From Marinomonas piezotolerans (GTDB taxonomy: Bacteria; Pseudomonadota; Gammaproteobacteria; Pseudomonadales; Marinomonadaceae), in contig NZ_QKRA01000001.1 in assembly GCF_003362755.1 (NCBI RefSeq), positions 558,001 to 622,000 on the forward strand: a stretch of 64,000 bases of DNA, read 5' to 3'. The translations under genes were made by a program, and so were the position numbers. Below the pieces are notes generated by a model, which did not search any database, was not told where the DNA came from, and saw nothing but the letters and a program-made list of their open reading frames with translations. Of the stretch, positions 33,649-43,495 are shown piece after piece (the stretch's first letter is position 1; the number at the start of each line of letters is the position of its first letter).

Positions 33649-34785
33649 CTACTGTGTAGTAGACTGTTTATGGCCATCGGCCTGAGCTAGCCCTGCGTCG
33701 TGTTTTACTTTTTCAGCAGCTTTCTCTGTCACCAAATTGAGTGATTGAGCATGTGTCACAGCATCACCCGCATCTTGAATGAATGCAAAGGGGACTTGGT
33801 AGTCCGCAAATTCCTTTGCGGCTGAGGTCATCTTCTGCGAGCGATCATTCGGTTTTAGATCTCGAATATAGACCGCTAAAATTCGATCAGGATAGGCTTT
33901 TACGACCTTTAAGTAGGCGTAAACATCTTTTTGCCCTGAATCACCAATCAAGACTAAGTTTAACGTCGGATACGTTTTTAAAATGGTTTCAATTCGATCC
34001 GTCTTGTACGTCTCGTGGCCGCTTTTAAACCAGCGATCTTCTCGCAATCCGAAATCCTTCAATAAAACCGGGCCTTTAGGCAGGTTATTGAGATGAATGA
34101 ATTCGGCAATTAGGTCATAGATATTCCAAGGGCTACTGGAGACATAGAAGAACGGGTTGTTTGCGTTGCCTGACGCGCCATTATGTAACGCACTATAAAA
34201 CTCAGACGTTCCCGCTAGTAGCTCTCGGCTGTGAGCATTATTGAGCAGCACAGTTTGGGCGTGTCGGAAAAAATTAGTCGCACCTGTGTGCATGATGGTG
34301 TCGTCTACATCGCTCACTACGCCAAATTCGACACTATCATTCGGTATTGATACTTCGGCAACCGTGTGTTGAAGCGCTTTTGGAAGCTCAGGATCCGCAG
34401 GTTGTAGTGTTAGCTTAGTCCAAGGTTGTTGAATATTGCTGCGGGCAGGCGTCGGCCAACGATAGTGAAAGTAACCATTGCCATCTGTGTATACCGTCCG
34501 TTTATCAGGGCCAAGCGTTAACTGAATCTCAGTGAACGGAATTTCAGCGCTTTGATAGCGTCGGATCATATGCAGCAGGTTTCTCCAGCGGCTGTCTTCG
34601 ATTTTACCTTGAATCCCTTTCGCTTCGAGCAGTCTGCCTGCAATCCATAGCTCCTTTTCTGTCCCATAGGTCATGTAAGGCTGCACGATGACAGGTGAGT
34701 AACCACGCCAACGTTTGTAGCGATGCTTTAATTTGTCATAACGCCTTTCAACGCGATATACCCATCGACGGACGGTTTTATGCAT
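33649..34785 (-). CDS. APP1-type phosphatase (DUF2183)
   Basis: 378 aa. The C-terminal half has the haloacid-dehalogenase motif SDVDDTIMHTGA (DxDxT), FFYVSSSPWNIYDLI with the Ser of motif II, and LVLIGDSGQKDVYAYL for motifs III/IV. Yeast App1 is a phosphatidate phosphatase; bacterial members are little studied. No signal peptide. AAGGATATCAG precedes the ATG. Monocistronic, and convergent with the hypothetical gene. Confidence 0.85.
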   Translation of the reverse strand: MHKTVRRWVYRVERRYDKLKHRYKRWRGYSPVIVQPYMTYGTEKELWIAGRLLEAKGIQGKIEDSRWRNLLHMIRRYQSAEIPFTEIQLTLGPDKRTVYTDGNGYFHYRWPTPARSNIQQPWTKLTLQPADPELPKALQHTVAEVSIPNDSVEFGVVSDVDDTIMHTGATNFFRHAQTVLLNNAHSRELLAGTSEFYSALHNGASGNANNPFFYVSSSPWNIYDLIAEFIHLNNLPKGPVLLKDFGLREDRWFKSGHETYKTDRIETILKTYPTLNLVLIGDSGQKDVYAYLKVVKAYPDRILAVYIRDLKPNDRSQKMTSAAKEFADYQVPFAFIQDAGDAVTHAQSLNLVTEKAAEKVKHDAGLAQADGHKQSTTQ

Positions 34786-35035
34786 CTGATATCCTTGTGA
34801 AAAAGTGCCATTGGCTGGGTAAAGAAAATTTATGATGTGAGGCTACCAAATATGTGAGCCATAGTAAAAGACTCGAATCCATGGCGTTTTTGTCTATTTA
34901 GTTGTCGCTATCTGTAATAAAGTGATCTTATGATTCGTCAAATACGGATAATGCGTCTGCGATGACTGCGGTCAGACAGGTACCTATTCCTAGCCTGTCT
35001 TAGTTCTCTTATAGAAATAGAAAGTGAGGGTGTTT

Positions 35036-36667
35036 ATGCGGGTTTTCTCGAGTATCCGTGGTCGTCTACAGACCAGCTACTTTATTTTGTTGGTACTTCT
35101 AATCGCGGTGCTGACCCTGTCAGTGTCGCGTTTCAATATTTTGTCGAACAGCATCGAAGAAATCGTGGATGAAAACGCTGCGCTAGTGGAGTTAACGGGC
35201 GAGCTAAATGTTAATGCAGAAAGTCTGGCAAGCAATCTTTTACTGCTCTTTGTATTAAAGGAACGCGAAGACCGCATTAATATTTATAAAACCATTGACG
35301 GCTTGAATAAAGAAATGGATCAAAGCCTTGAAGCAATGCTGGCACTGGTTACGTCCGATAAAGACAAGCGAGCCATTGAAAACCTCAAAAAGCAAAGAGC
35401 CGTGTATCAAGAAGCCCGCCAAGCAACGCTCGAAGCCATAGAGTTTGGTGAGGAAGAAGAAGCCAAAAAATTGATGGCTGGCCGTACCCAAGATGAACTT
35501 AAAAACTTCTTAGCACAAACCTCCGCTATGGCTGAAGAACAACGCAGCATGATGCAGACTCGTCAGCAAACGATCATTTCTGAGTCGTATAGTGCGACAT
35601 TGATGATTATTGGAGTGGGGGTTCTGGCATTAGTCGTTGGCCTTATCATGTCTCAACTGATTACCCGCAGTATCGTTACACCACTGAAACAAGTAGCAGG
35701 GCTATTGGACCGGGTCGCCAAAGGAGATTTATCTCAGAGCATTGATATCAAACAGCAGGGCGAGATCGGGCAATTGGTAGACAGCGTGAAAAGCATGCGC
35801 ACAAGTCTCGTGGCGGTAATTACCAAAATTGATTCCAGTGCAAAGACAGTAGTGACCTCGGTAGACAATATCAGCACCAGCGTGGTTGATATGAAAAGCG
35901 GATCGGACAAACAAGAGTCCATGGCCAACGAGATCAAAGAATCCATTGGCGAGCTATCCAATGGCGTAAAAGTGATCACTGAACATGTAGGTGTGTCGCG
36001 CAATCAAGCGGAAGCCGCGCACGACCTTGTCAAACATGGTCGCGAAGCCATCACTGGTGCGGTGCGTGATATTACCTCGGTGGCCGCATACATTGAAGAA
36101 ACCTCACAATCCGTTGTTGAGCTTAAAGAGAGTGCCACAACGGTAACTGAGTTTGTCGACAACATTCGTAACATCGCCGAGCAAACCAACCTGTTGGCGT
36201 TAAACGCATCCATTGAGGCGGCCAGAGCAGGGGAAAGTGGCCGCGGTTTCGCTGTCGTCGCAGATGAAGTCCGCAACCTTGCTACCAATACCGCAGATGT
36301 CACAGAATCGATTGACCAAGTCATTACTTCGATCGCATCTTTATCCGTCAAAATCTCGGATGAGATGGTTCAAGGCCAAGAAAAAATGCGCCAAGGCGTT
36401 ATCCAAATCGAAAATGTGGTTGAGCCTTTAAATCGTTTGGAAATCGATGCGGAGAAATCTCTCAACAGCCTAGATGATCTGACCAAACTTGCTCAGCAAC
36501 AAGAAGAGGAAGTAAATGAGATAGAAGGTAATGTGACTCATATCGTTGAAGTCACCATAAACAATGCTCACACGTCACAACGCTTAAGCCAGCTTACGAA
36601 TGATTTAACGGGTGCTGCCGAGCAAACGAAAGAAGCGACCTCAACGTTTACCTTACCAAATGCCTAG
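35036..36667 (+). CDS. Methyl-accepting chemotaxis protein
   Basis: 543 aa membrane chemoreceptor: TM1 about 13-31, periplasmic helical sensor about 32-186 (four-helix-bundle type), TM2 about 187-208, HAMP about 210-262, then the signalling hairpin with its conserved tip [20 protein letters not shown] and [15 protein letters not shown]. There is no C-terminal CheR-tethering pentapeptide. The ATG at 35036 (AGGG upstream) is preferred to a GTG at 35024. Ligand unknown. Confidence 0.93.
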   Translation: MRVFSSIRGRLQTSYFILLVLLIAVLTLSVSRFNILSNSIEEIVDENAALVELTGELNVNAESLASNLLLLFVLKEREDRINIYKTIDGLNKEMDQSLEAMLALVTSDKDKRAIENLKKQRAVYQEARQATLEAIEFGEEEEAKKLMAGRTQDELKNFLAQTSAMAEEQRSMMQTRQQTIISESYSATLMIIGVGVLALVVGLIMSQLITRSIVTPLKQVAGLLDRVAKGDLSQSIDIKQQGEIGQLVDSVKSMRTSLVAVITKIDSSAKTVVTSVDNISTSVVDMKSGSDKQESMANEIKESIGELSNGVKVITEHVGVSRNQAEAAHDLVKHGREAITGAVRDITSVAAYIEETSQSVVELKESATTVTEFVDNIRNIAEQTNLLALNASIEAARAGESGRGFAVVADEVRNLATNTADVTESIDQVITSIASLSVKISDEMVQGQEKMRQGVIQIENVVEPLNRLEIDAEKSLNSLDDLTKLAQQQEEEVNEIEGNVTHIVEVTINNAHTSQRLSQLTNDLTGAAEQTKEATSTFTLPNA

Positions 36668-36718
36668 TTAGCAGTAAGTGCAAACAATTTTTGTCATCTA
36701 GCAGGTATCTAGCTACAT

Positions 36719-36747
36719 AAAAGCCCAACGATTTGTTGGGCTTTTTT
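36719..36747. terminator. Bidirectional terminator
   Basis: AAAAGCCCAAC (36719-36729), 5-base loop, GTTGGGCTTTT and further T. It lies between the chemoreceptor gene and the convergent GTPase gene. Confidence 0.9.
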
Positions 36748-36778
36748 GCTTTCCATTACCGGTCAATTTGGCGCTTAT

Positions 36779-38785
36779 TCACTGCAACGCACCTCGGGCC
36801 CATAGAATGTATTTGTCACGGTCTAACGGACTGACACCGCGATACGGAATAATTTGGCCTTGTTCTAGTGTGCATTTTTCGTAGCCTGATAGACGCGTAC
36901 TGAGCTTTGCCTGTCCGCCACTTAGAGACGCAAGAGTGATCGGATAGTCTAAGGAAGTCGCCGCTGGTACTTTGCCCCGAATAATAACACGACCACCCTG
37001 AAACTCTGGGGCATCAAAACGACCACGCATTTTAGTGATATCGCTGGTAATGGCCCCTAGTAACTCACTGTCTGCTTGAATCTGAAAATCTAAGATGGGC
37101 TCAAGCAAATCCGTATCCGCTTCATTCAGTCCATTCATAATCGCCATCGGTGTGGCAATGATGAAATCTCCGGGACGACTGTGCTGCACATGGTCTGAAC
37201 CGTCAATGAGGGTGATTTTCGCATCGGTTACATTCCAGCCCTTAATCCCTTGTTTTAGTGCCTTATCAAGGTTCGCTTGGATTTCATTTTGATATTTTGC
37301 AGCGATTTGATTGACGCTGACATTAGACTTGTACTGTATTCCTGAGCCACGTTCTGCGGGCTCAATTAAAAATCGTACTATTGCCCAACATGGTTTAGGC
37401 ATCCAATAGCACTCGTAACCTTCAATAGCTTTTGCAGGGGTTTCTTTGTAGATGATACTTGGCTGTTGAAACGTCGCGGCCAGACCAAATCGCTGTAAGA
37501 GCAATGATTGGAGTACTTCGACTTGGATCCAACCGTTGATGTTGACGTGCAACTCTCTCTGATCGGTCAACCATTCTAAATTGAGCAGAGGATCCTCATC
37601 AGCAAGCTCACTTAAAGCACTGGCCAACGTGCTAAAGTCTTTTTCCTGATCGGGAATCACTTGTACCGTTAACAATGGAGCGGAGAGTTGATAAGCATCG
37701 GGCACGGCATCGCCTCGACCCAATATATCACCAATTTTCACTGATTGAAGCCCACTTACGACGCCAATGTCTCCTGCTTCAATGCGGTCGATATCGTGAT
37801 ATTTCCCTCGAATTACGCGCTTAAGCTGACTCGCTTTGTCTTCGACTGACAGCTCGGCATGGCTGCGTGTTGCGTTATGCACCTTATCGCGCGCATGCAA
37901 CACGCCTTCGAAAACTCGCACGTAAGCCATCTTACCAATGCGCGGATCGTGCTCTATTTTGAATACCACGGCTGACAAGGGGGATTCCATCACTCTCGTA
38001 GCGTTTGGTAAATACTGACTCACGGCATTCAGAAGTTCACGAATACCCACTCCTGATTTCGCGACCCCCGTTAGGACAGGGTACACTTGGTTGTTAGATA
38101 TGGCAGTAGAAAGCTGTTGGTCTATGCTCTCAAAAGCAACGGGGGATCCCTCAATGACTGCTTCCAACAACTCATCGTCCAGCTCAGTTAACCGTTCAAA
38201 CAAGGGCTGTACCCAAGCAGCCTGTTCGTCCGCAACGAATGTGTCGGAAACGCTTGCTGCATCCCATTTCTCACCAATCCCCGCATTGCTTTGGCCCAGG
38301 TTTATCGGCTGTTGAAGCAGCACCGCATGCTCGCTTAATTCCTGATGAATGTCCGCCATCACTCGCTCAACATCAGAGCCCGCGCGGTCAAGCTTATTAA
38401 TGAAAATCAAAGTCGGGATATTAAGATGTTGTAGAGCATCAAAAATACTACTGGTATTCGCTTGTACACCCTCTACAGCACTCACGACAAGTATTGCGCA
38501 ATCTAACGCACGTAGTGAACGCTCTACCTCAGCACTGAAATCCACGTGCCCCGGCGTATCAATAAGGTTGATTTGCTGGTGTTGCCAAAAGAAGGTTTCG
38601 GTCGCTAATCGGACCGAAATACCACGCTCTCGCTCCACCGAAAGAGAATCGGTAGCCGTGGTGCCATCATCTACGCTACCGACTTTACGTGTTGCGCCTG
38701 ATGCGAATAAAAGCTGCTCGGTTAAGGTGGTTTTACCTGCGTCGACATGAGCGACAATGCCTATATTTTTACACACCTGTACCAT
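36779..38785 (-). CDS. TetM/TetO-like ribosomal protection GTPase
   Basis: 668 aa EF-G paralogue from MVQVCKNIGIVAHVDAGKTT. G motifs AHVDAGKTTL, DTPGH and NKLD are intact. In domain IV, KPCWAIVRFLIEPAERGSGI corresponds to the family block seen in Tet(M)/Tet(O). Length and the lack of EF-G-specific inserts fit ribosomal protection proteins, which remove tetracycline from the ribosome. Chromosomal members may do another job, so resistance is not certain. The start at 38785 has GAGG 6 bases upstream; a TTG at 38806 is less likely. Confidence 0.85.
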   Translation of the reverse strand: MVQVCKNIGIVAHVDAGKTTLTEQLLFASGATRKVGSVDDGTTATDSLSVERERGISVRLATETFFWQHQQINLIDTPGHVDFSAEVERSLRALDCAILVVSAVEGVQANTSSIFDALQHLNIPTLIFINKLDRAGSDVERVMADIHQELSEHAVLLQQPINLGQSNAGIGEKWDAASVSDTFVADEQAAWVQPLFERLTELDDELLEAVIEGSPVAFESIDQQLSTAISNNQVYPVLTGVAKSGVGIRELLNAVSQYLPNATRVMESPLSAVVFKIEHDPRIGKMAYVRVFEGVLHARDKVHNATRSHAELSVEDKASQLKRVIRGKYHDIDRIEAGDIGVVSGLQSVKIGDILGRGDAVPDAYQLSAPLLTVQVIPDQEKDFSTLASALSELADEDPLLNLEWLTDQRELHVNINGWIQVEVLQSLLLQRFGLAATFQQPSIIYKETPAKAIEGYECYWMPKPCWAIVRFLIEPAERGSGIQYKSNVSVNQIAAKYQNEIQANLDKALKQGIKGWNVTDAKITLIDGSDHVQHSRPGDFIIATPMAIMNGLNEADTDLLEPILDFQIQADSELLGAITSDITKMRGRFDAPEFQGGRVIIRGKVPAATSLDYPITLASLSGGQAKLSTRLSGYEKCTLEQGQIIPYRGVSPLDRDKYILWARGALQ

Positions 38786-39240
38786 GAAAAACCTCAACCA
38801 AGCCAAAGCTGCTTAGTGTACTGAGGTTAGCGTTGAAGTTCGAATGACAAAAGGTTGTAACGACATTAAATATTTGAATGCTTACGACAAAAGGGAAGGG
38901 AGGCGATGACTCGCTTAGCCCCTACCACCTTACTACGCCGTAATTTTCAAATCCCAGTTAACCGACGATAACAGCGGTTATGCTCAAATGGTATTCAACA
39001 TTCAAAACTCGCATTTCCAAGGTAGAGCGCGACTACGGAATATGATGACACTATAAAAGATTAAACTGATTTAGTCTGAGGATTTATTAGATAAAATATT
39101 AATCATAGATTAATTACGTATTTTATCTTTTATAACACAACAATTGAGTGTTGGTATTGAGCAGCAAGACAGTAGATTCCGAAATGAAATAGCGCTATTA
39201 ATATCATCATATTTGATAAACGGTTTAAGTGGGCCCGATC
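38786..39240. other. Long divergent non-coding gap
   Basis: 455 bases without a gene. It is AT-rich towards 39060-39220 and has a long inverted repeat AGATAAAATA (39089-39098) with TATTTTATCT (39119-39128) enclosing a second one (TTAATC/GATTAA). It probably carries promoters for both neighbours; none could be assigned. Confidence 0.45.
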
Positions 39241-40308
39241 ATGAAATGGCGTTTTGTAACACTGTTACTTATTAGCGTTTCCGTACCGTTCTGTTCGGCA
39301 TTTGAATGGCAGTTACCCGATTGGCTATCACCGCCCCCCGTTCCCAAAGACAACCCGATGTCCTCTGAGAAAGTTGCGTTGGGCCAGCGACTATTTTTTG
39401 ACTCTAACTTGTCTGGCGTTGGCTATGTCTCTTGCTCGACTTGCCATTTACCCAGCAATGGGTTTGCCGAGAATCGAACGGTCGCCGTTGGCCTGAATGG
39501 GGAGTTCCATCGACGCAACACCCAAGCAATCGTCAACAGTGCCTATATGACATCCCTAACGTGGTCAAACCCCAATCAAATACTGTTTGAGGAACAGGCT
39601 AAAGTACCGTTATTCGGTCACTCCCCCGTTGAAATGGGCACCAAAAACCACGAGCAACGTGTTTTACTTTATTACCAGCACCACCCACTTATCCCTAATA
39701 TGTTTGAGGCTGCTTTTGGTACGCCTGACATCACGTTTGATCGCATTTTAAAAGCGTTGGGCGCGTTCCAGCGTACTCTGATTAGCTACAACTCACCGTT
39801 TGATCGCTTCCAGTATGAGCATCAAAACAATGCCATATCAGACGAGGCAAAGCGCGGTATGGCGTTGTTCTTTAGCGACGATCTGGGGTGCTCCAATTGT
39901 CACTCTGGCGTTCATTTCTCCGATGCGACCAATCAGCCCGGTTTTCACAATACGGGACTATATAATGTCGACGGTGCAGGAGCGTACCCTGATACAGACC
40001 AAGGATTATACGACATTACGAAGAACCCTTTAGACATGGGTAAATTCCGCACGCCTACGCTTCGCAATATTGCCCTTAGTGCGCCTTATATGCACGATGG
40101 CTCAATCTCAACGTTAGAGGAGGTAATTGATCATTACGCAGCAGGAGGCCGAGCGGCTATGCACGGTGATCCTTCACCGCTACGCGATGTGAATATAAAG
40201 CCATTCAGCCTTTCACAACATGACAAGCAAGCGTTGATCAGCTTCTTAAACAGCCTAACAGACGAATCGTTCGTGAATGCGGAACAGCACACATCGCCAT
40301 TTAGATAG
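39241..40308 (+). CDS. Di-heme cytochrome c peroxidase family enzyme, MbnH/MauG-like
   Basis: 355 aa periplasmic protein with signal peptide MKWRFVTLLLISVSVPFCSA. Two haem c motifs: CSTCH (65-69) and CSNCH in SDDLGCSNCHSGVHFSD. PTLRNIALSAPYMHDGSIST is the conserved distal block. RRNTQAIVNSAY and TGLYNVDGAGAYPDTDQGLY resemble MbnH of metallo-mystery pairs rather than classical peroxidases, but no MbnP gene with its four-Cys motif is adjacent. It may oxidise a partner protein instead of detoxifying peroxide. The in-frame ATG at 39229 is an alternative start. Confidence 0.82.
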   Translation: MKWRFVTLLLISVSVPFCSAFEWQLPDWLSPPPVPKDNPMSSEKVALGQRLFFDSNLSGVGYVSCSTCHLPSNGFAENRTVAVGLNGEFHRRNTQAIVNSAYMTSLTWSNPNQILFEEQAKVPLFGHSPVEMGTKNHEQRVLLYYQHHPLIPNMFEAAFGTPDITFDRILKALGAFQRTLISYNSPFDRFQYEHQNNAISDEAKRGMALFFSDDLGCSNCHSGVHFSDATNQPGFHNTGLYNVDGAGAYPDTDQGLYDITKNPLDMGKFRTPTLRNIALSAPYMHDGSISTLEEVIDHYAAGGRAAMHGDPSPLRDVNIKPFSLSQHDKQALISFLNSLTDESFVNAEQHTSPFR

Positions 40309-40318
40309 CAGTTCACGT

Positions 40319-40340
40319 AATCCCCCCCAATTAGGGGATT
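40319..40340. promoter_or_regulatory. C/G-rich palindrome upstream of lipoprotein 1
   Basis: AATCCCC ... GGGGATT around CCCCCAATTAGGGG; on the minus strand it reads CCCCTAATTGGGG. It is about 65 bases before the lipoprotein ATG and shares CCCCTAAT with a site about 60 bases before lipoprotein 2, which is next to a NarL-type response-regulator gene. Candidate binding site of that regulator. Confidence 0.55.
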
Positions 40341-40401
40341 GTTGGCCAGCCTTACGTTCCTTACCTTTTCTATATAGAAATAGTCTATATGAGGTAAGAA
40401 C

Positions 40402-41979
40402 ATGTTCTCCCAACCACTTAAGTACGTCTTTATCAGCTTTCTGGTACTGACACTTAGCGCTTGCCAAGAAAGCTCAGACTCAGACGAAAAAAGCACCGAT
40501 ACATCAAGCAATGTAACGAATTCAACGGGTAATTCATCCGGCACTTCTGGTACATCAGGGAATACTGGCGGCTCTACGAATGGCTCGACAACGACTAAGA
40601 CATCATTGCTAAAGAGAACCTACAATAAAGGCGGATCAGCAACATTTGTAGAGTTCGTCACAAATGGTTCAGCGATTGCCGCAGTGTCTAATATCGGCTT
40701 GAATGCCGCATTCAGTGACGACCTTGTTGGAACGTTTAACTTAGGCACTGGGTTTTCAGAGCCTGTTGCGATTGATACAAGCTCCAAAAATCTGTACTAC
40801 GGTAATAACAATTCTTACACGTGGAACAAGATGTACGACACTGACATGACATCAAACGGTGATGTCATAATGGCGTGGGCGCAACCTACTAATAGATTCC
40901 AAGCCGATGTATTAGCGTCCATTTGGACATCCTCAAATCAGACGGCATCCACACCCGCAACGCTCCATAACGATACGACACATGAAATCTACTTTCCTCG
41001 TGTTACGGCATGGAGAGATGGTGCGACCACTAAAGCAGTTGCGGTGTGGAAACGAAAAGCCGCGACAACCAGCACAGTTGAATACAGCTACTTCGATGGT
41101 ACTAATTGGTCAACGAAACAAACCGTGAGTGGTTTATGTGCAGGGTGCACCTCTTTTATGGCTCACGATGTGGGTTTAATCGGTGGCGACCAGACGGTGC
41201 AAATGATTGTTGATGGGACAGGGGACTCCAAGCATAAAGTGTTTGCTTCAACCTTCGATAAGACCAATGCCACTTGGTCTACACCCGCCATCATTAGTTT
41301 GGATGCTTCAGGGGAGAAAGATTTTAAATGTGCGAACCCCGATGGCTATTTGGGGAATAGCCTAACGGTTGCTGAGTCTCCTGACCGAAAAACAGCCGTT
41401 GTGGGGGTATTTTTTAAGAATTCCAGTAGCTGCGAAACCGCTCAGCAAAGCGATGCCAGCATTTGGGCCATTCGTTATGAAAATAACACATGGCAGAAAG
41501 TCGAGCAGCTAGGCACCATTGAACATAACGACCAAACAGGCAAGCGGAATACAACAAGCTGGTTGCAATTCTCGCTCAATAACGAAGGCAATATCTTAGC
41601 CGCATACGGTAAGCCTTTGGTTGCACAGTTCTTTGATGCGTCTTCCGACACATGGGATAACGGAACACTGTTTGATTCGGCTAACTCTGGCTCGATCAGT
41701 GACACGGTCCAAGTGGGGACGGCCTTAGACTCCAGCAAGGGAATTGTAGTGGGTGTAACGTCTGTCTCATTGATCACCGATCCAAACAAAGCAGAATACA
41801 GATGGTTTGATTTAACGACCAAGACGTTTGGCCCGATTACTGAACTGGATTTAAGCGGGCAAACGACAAATATCCAGGCCATTATGAACGGCTCCAAAGC
41901 GCTTGTCGGGGCAGCGACATTTGACACGCCCAACCGAGACAAGTCGACACTGGAGATTTTTGAACTCGATGACAAGTAG
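40402..41979 (+). CDS. Large lipoprotein, unknown function
   Basis: 525 aa with a lipoprotein signal (FISFLVLTLSAC, acylated Cys at about 22), a Ser/Thr/Gly-rich linker (residues 24-68) and a body of repeated beta-type segments such as MAWAQPTNRFQADVLASIWT and SIWAIRYENNTWQKVEQLG. The pattern suggests a beta-propeller, but no family is recognised. No TIL-type or enzyme motif. AGGTAAG precedes the ATG. Probably co-regulated with the lipoprotein at 46500. Confidence 0.78.
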   Translation: MFSQPLKYVFISFLVLTLSACQESSDSDEKSTDTSSNVTNSTGNSSGTSGTSGNTGGSTNGSTTTKTSLLKRTYNKGGSATFVEFVTNGSAIAAVSNIGLNAAFSDDLVGTFNLGTGFSEPVAIDTSSKNLYYGNNNSYTWNKMYDTDMTSNGDVIMAWAQPTNRFQADVLASIWTSSNQTASTPATLHNDTTHEIYFPRVTAWRDGATTKAVAVWKRKAATTSTVEYSYFDGTNWSTKQTVSGLCAGCTSFMAHDVGLIGGDQTVQMIVDGTGDSKHKVFASTFDKTNATWSTPAIISLDASGEKDFKCANPDGYLGNSLTVAESPDRKTAVVGVFFKNSSSCETAQQSDASIWAIRYENNTWQKVEQLGTIEHNDQTGKRNTTSWLQFSLNNEGNILAAYGKPLVAQFFDASSDTWDNGTLFDSANSGSISDTVQVGTALDSSKGIVVGVTSVSLITDPNKAEYRWFDLTTKTFGPITELDLSGQTTNIQAIMNGSKALVGAATFDTPNRDKSTLEIFELDDK

Positions 41980-42010
41980 CGCAATAGCGTTATAAGATGG
42001 ATAAAGAGCA

Positions 42011-42046
42011 CCGCTAGTTAGAGTCGTTAAAGGCCCTAACTAGCGG
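42011..42046. terminator. Hairpin between convergent genes
   Basis: A perfect 11-bp stem CCGCTAGTTAG (42011-42021) with CTAACTAGCGG (42036-42046), loop 14 bases. No T tract on either side. Confidence 0.6.
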
Positions 42047-42066
42047 ATGACTCACATCACACAGTT

Positions 42067-43176
42067 TTATTTCCCTTTTGCTTCGCGGTTCTTCGATTGC
42101 GTTCTTAAAATCTGCTTACTAAACGATTTCATATGTTGCCGCTGTGCATAAGCACCTTGTGCTGAACGCTCATTAAACGCGTCTTCCTTGAGCAGCTTTT
42201 GATAGTTTTCCCAATGAGAGATGGAAAGCTCTCCCACCTCTAACGCTCTTAAGATCTGACATCCAGGTTCAGTTTGATGAGTACAATCAGTGAATTTACA
42301 GCGTAAACCTAACTGCACAATGTCACTAAACACTTCTTCAATACCGTCTTGTGCACTGAGCAACTTCAACTCTCGTATGCCTGGCGTATCAATGAATAAT
42401 ACACTTTGCTCATTGATGATTAGCTGCCGCGAGGTCGTCGTATGCTTGCCCTTATCATCGTCCTCACGAATTCCTCCTACGTCTTGAATGACGGCCTGAT
42501 TAACATCGTTAGGCGTAGAAGTAGAGTGAAATAGCGCATTGATTAAAGACGACTTACCGACACCAGAGGAGCCCACCATTGCGATGGTTGTTCCTGCGTA
42601 AAGAAAGTGATTAAACGCCAACAACGTATCGGGCTGTCGCATGGACACTCCGATCACATTGTGGGCCTTTAGAGTACAGATCTCGTCTAGATACACCTCT
42701 GGATCTTCGGTCAGATCGATTTTATTGAGAACAATCACTGGTTCAATAGAGCTTTCGTACGCCATCGCTAAGTAGCGCTCTAACCGCTTCATATTGAAAT
42801 CACGGTTAGCGCTGGTAACGATAAAGAGGTAATCAATATTGGCTGCGATCATTTGACGCTTTTGATTACTAAATCTCTCTAGTTGGTTTTTAGCTTCCAA
42901 GACGTCAACAATTCGATAGTGCTCATTGACTTGTTCTGCGATCACCCAATCACCGACACACAAGTGCTCACTGATGGGTTTAAATCGATCAGGGCAGAGC
43001 AACTCAACTTCTCCGTCGTCCCATTGATGGCCTACGCCTTTGATGATTGATCGATGTATAGCGCTGATTCGAAAAGCAAACCATTCATTGGATTGTAGCT
43101 TCTCAAATGCGTGCGCATCTAATTGTTGCAGATAAAAATGGCTCCAGCCTAAAGACTGTAAGTTAGAGATATTCAA
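42067..43176 (-). CDS. rsgA: Ribosome small-subunit-dependent GTPase RsgA (YjeQ family)
   Basis: 369 aa circularly permuted GTPase that checks 30S maturation. N-terminal OB fold, then G4 (NKID), G1 (GSSGVGKSS) and G3 (DTPGIREL) in permuted order, and the zinc motif CKFTDCTHQTEPGC at the C-terminus. The sequence is rather divergent (VGHQWDDGEVELLCPDRFKP), so it may be the second paralogue that many marine gammaproteobacteria carry, not the orn-linked rsgA. Confidence 0.9.
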   Translation of the reverse strand: MNISNLQSLGWSHFYLQQLDAHAFEKLQSNEWFAFRISAIHRSIIKGVGHQWDDGEVELLCPDRFKPISEHLCVGDWVIAEQVNEHYRIVDVLEAKNQLERFSNQKRQMIAANIDYLFIVTSANRDFNMKRLERYLAMAYESSIEPVIVLNKIDLTEDPEVYLDEICTLKAHNVIGVSMRQPDTLLAFNHFLYAGTTIAMVGSSGVGKSSLINALFHSTSTPNDVNQAVIQDVGGIREDDDKGKHTTTSRQLIINEQSVLFIDTPGIRELKLLSAQDGIEEVFSDIVQLGLRCKFTDCTHQTEPGCQILRALEVGELSISHWENYQKLLKEDAFNERSAQGAYAQRQHMKSFSKQILRTQSKNREAKGK

Positions 43177-43495
43177 TTTTAAAAACTCCGGCTAAGGTAA
43201 CAAAAAAATTCGTTAGGTAACGCTGTGAACGCCGGATGAGACAGGAGGGATCTTTGGAGCAAGATCGTATAGAGGAGTGGTTCGAAAACGCTATCGACTT
43301 ACAATTAACGTAGTTCTAAGATATGTCACTCTTTGCTGCCTGATTCGGCGTCGAGTACAAAACAATCATCAACTATCTCCTTAACAGTGAACTTGAACCA
43401 TTGATTCTGGTTGAGTTTAAGCGTTTGGTCAACACTTAAAACAGCGGATTGAACTTAACATCATTGAACGATGTAACTTGCCTAGCCTCGACACA
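43177..43495. other. Non-coding gap between rsgA and the response regulator
   Basis: 319 bases, no gene. Only a small hairpin ACATC/GATGT at about 43460-43475 is seen, just after the end of the response-regulator gene on the minus strand. It has no T tract. Confidence 0.35.

Noticed and set aside
34786-35035. FliA (sigma28) promoter for the chemoreceptor gene
   Set aside because: TAAA and GGATAA-like pieces are present, but the spacing does not fit the consensus.
38813-38866. 17-codon upstream ORF before the TetM-like gene (minus strand), as a tet(M)-style leader
   Set aside because: No ribosome site, no terminator hairpin and no biased codon run; it is as likely to be chance.
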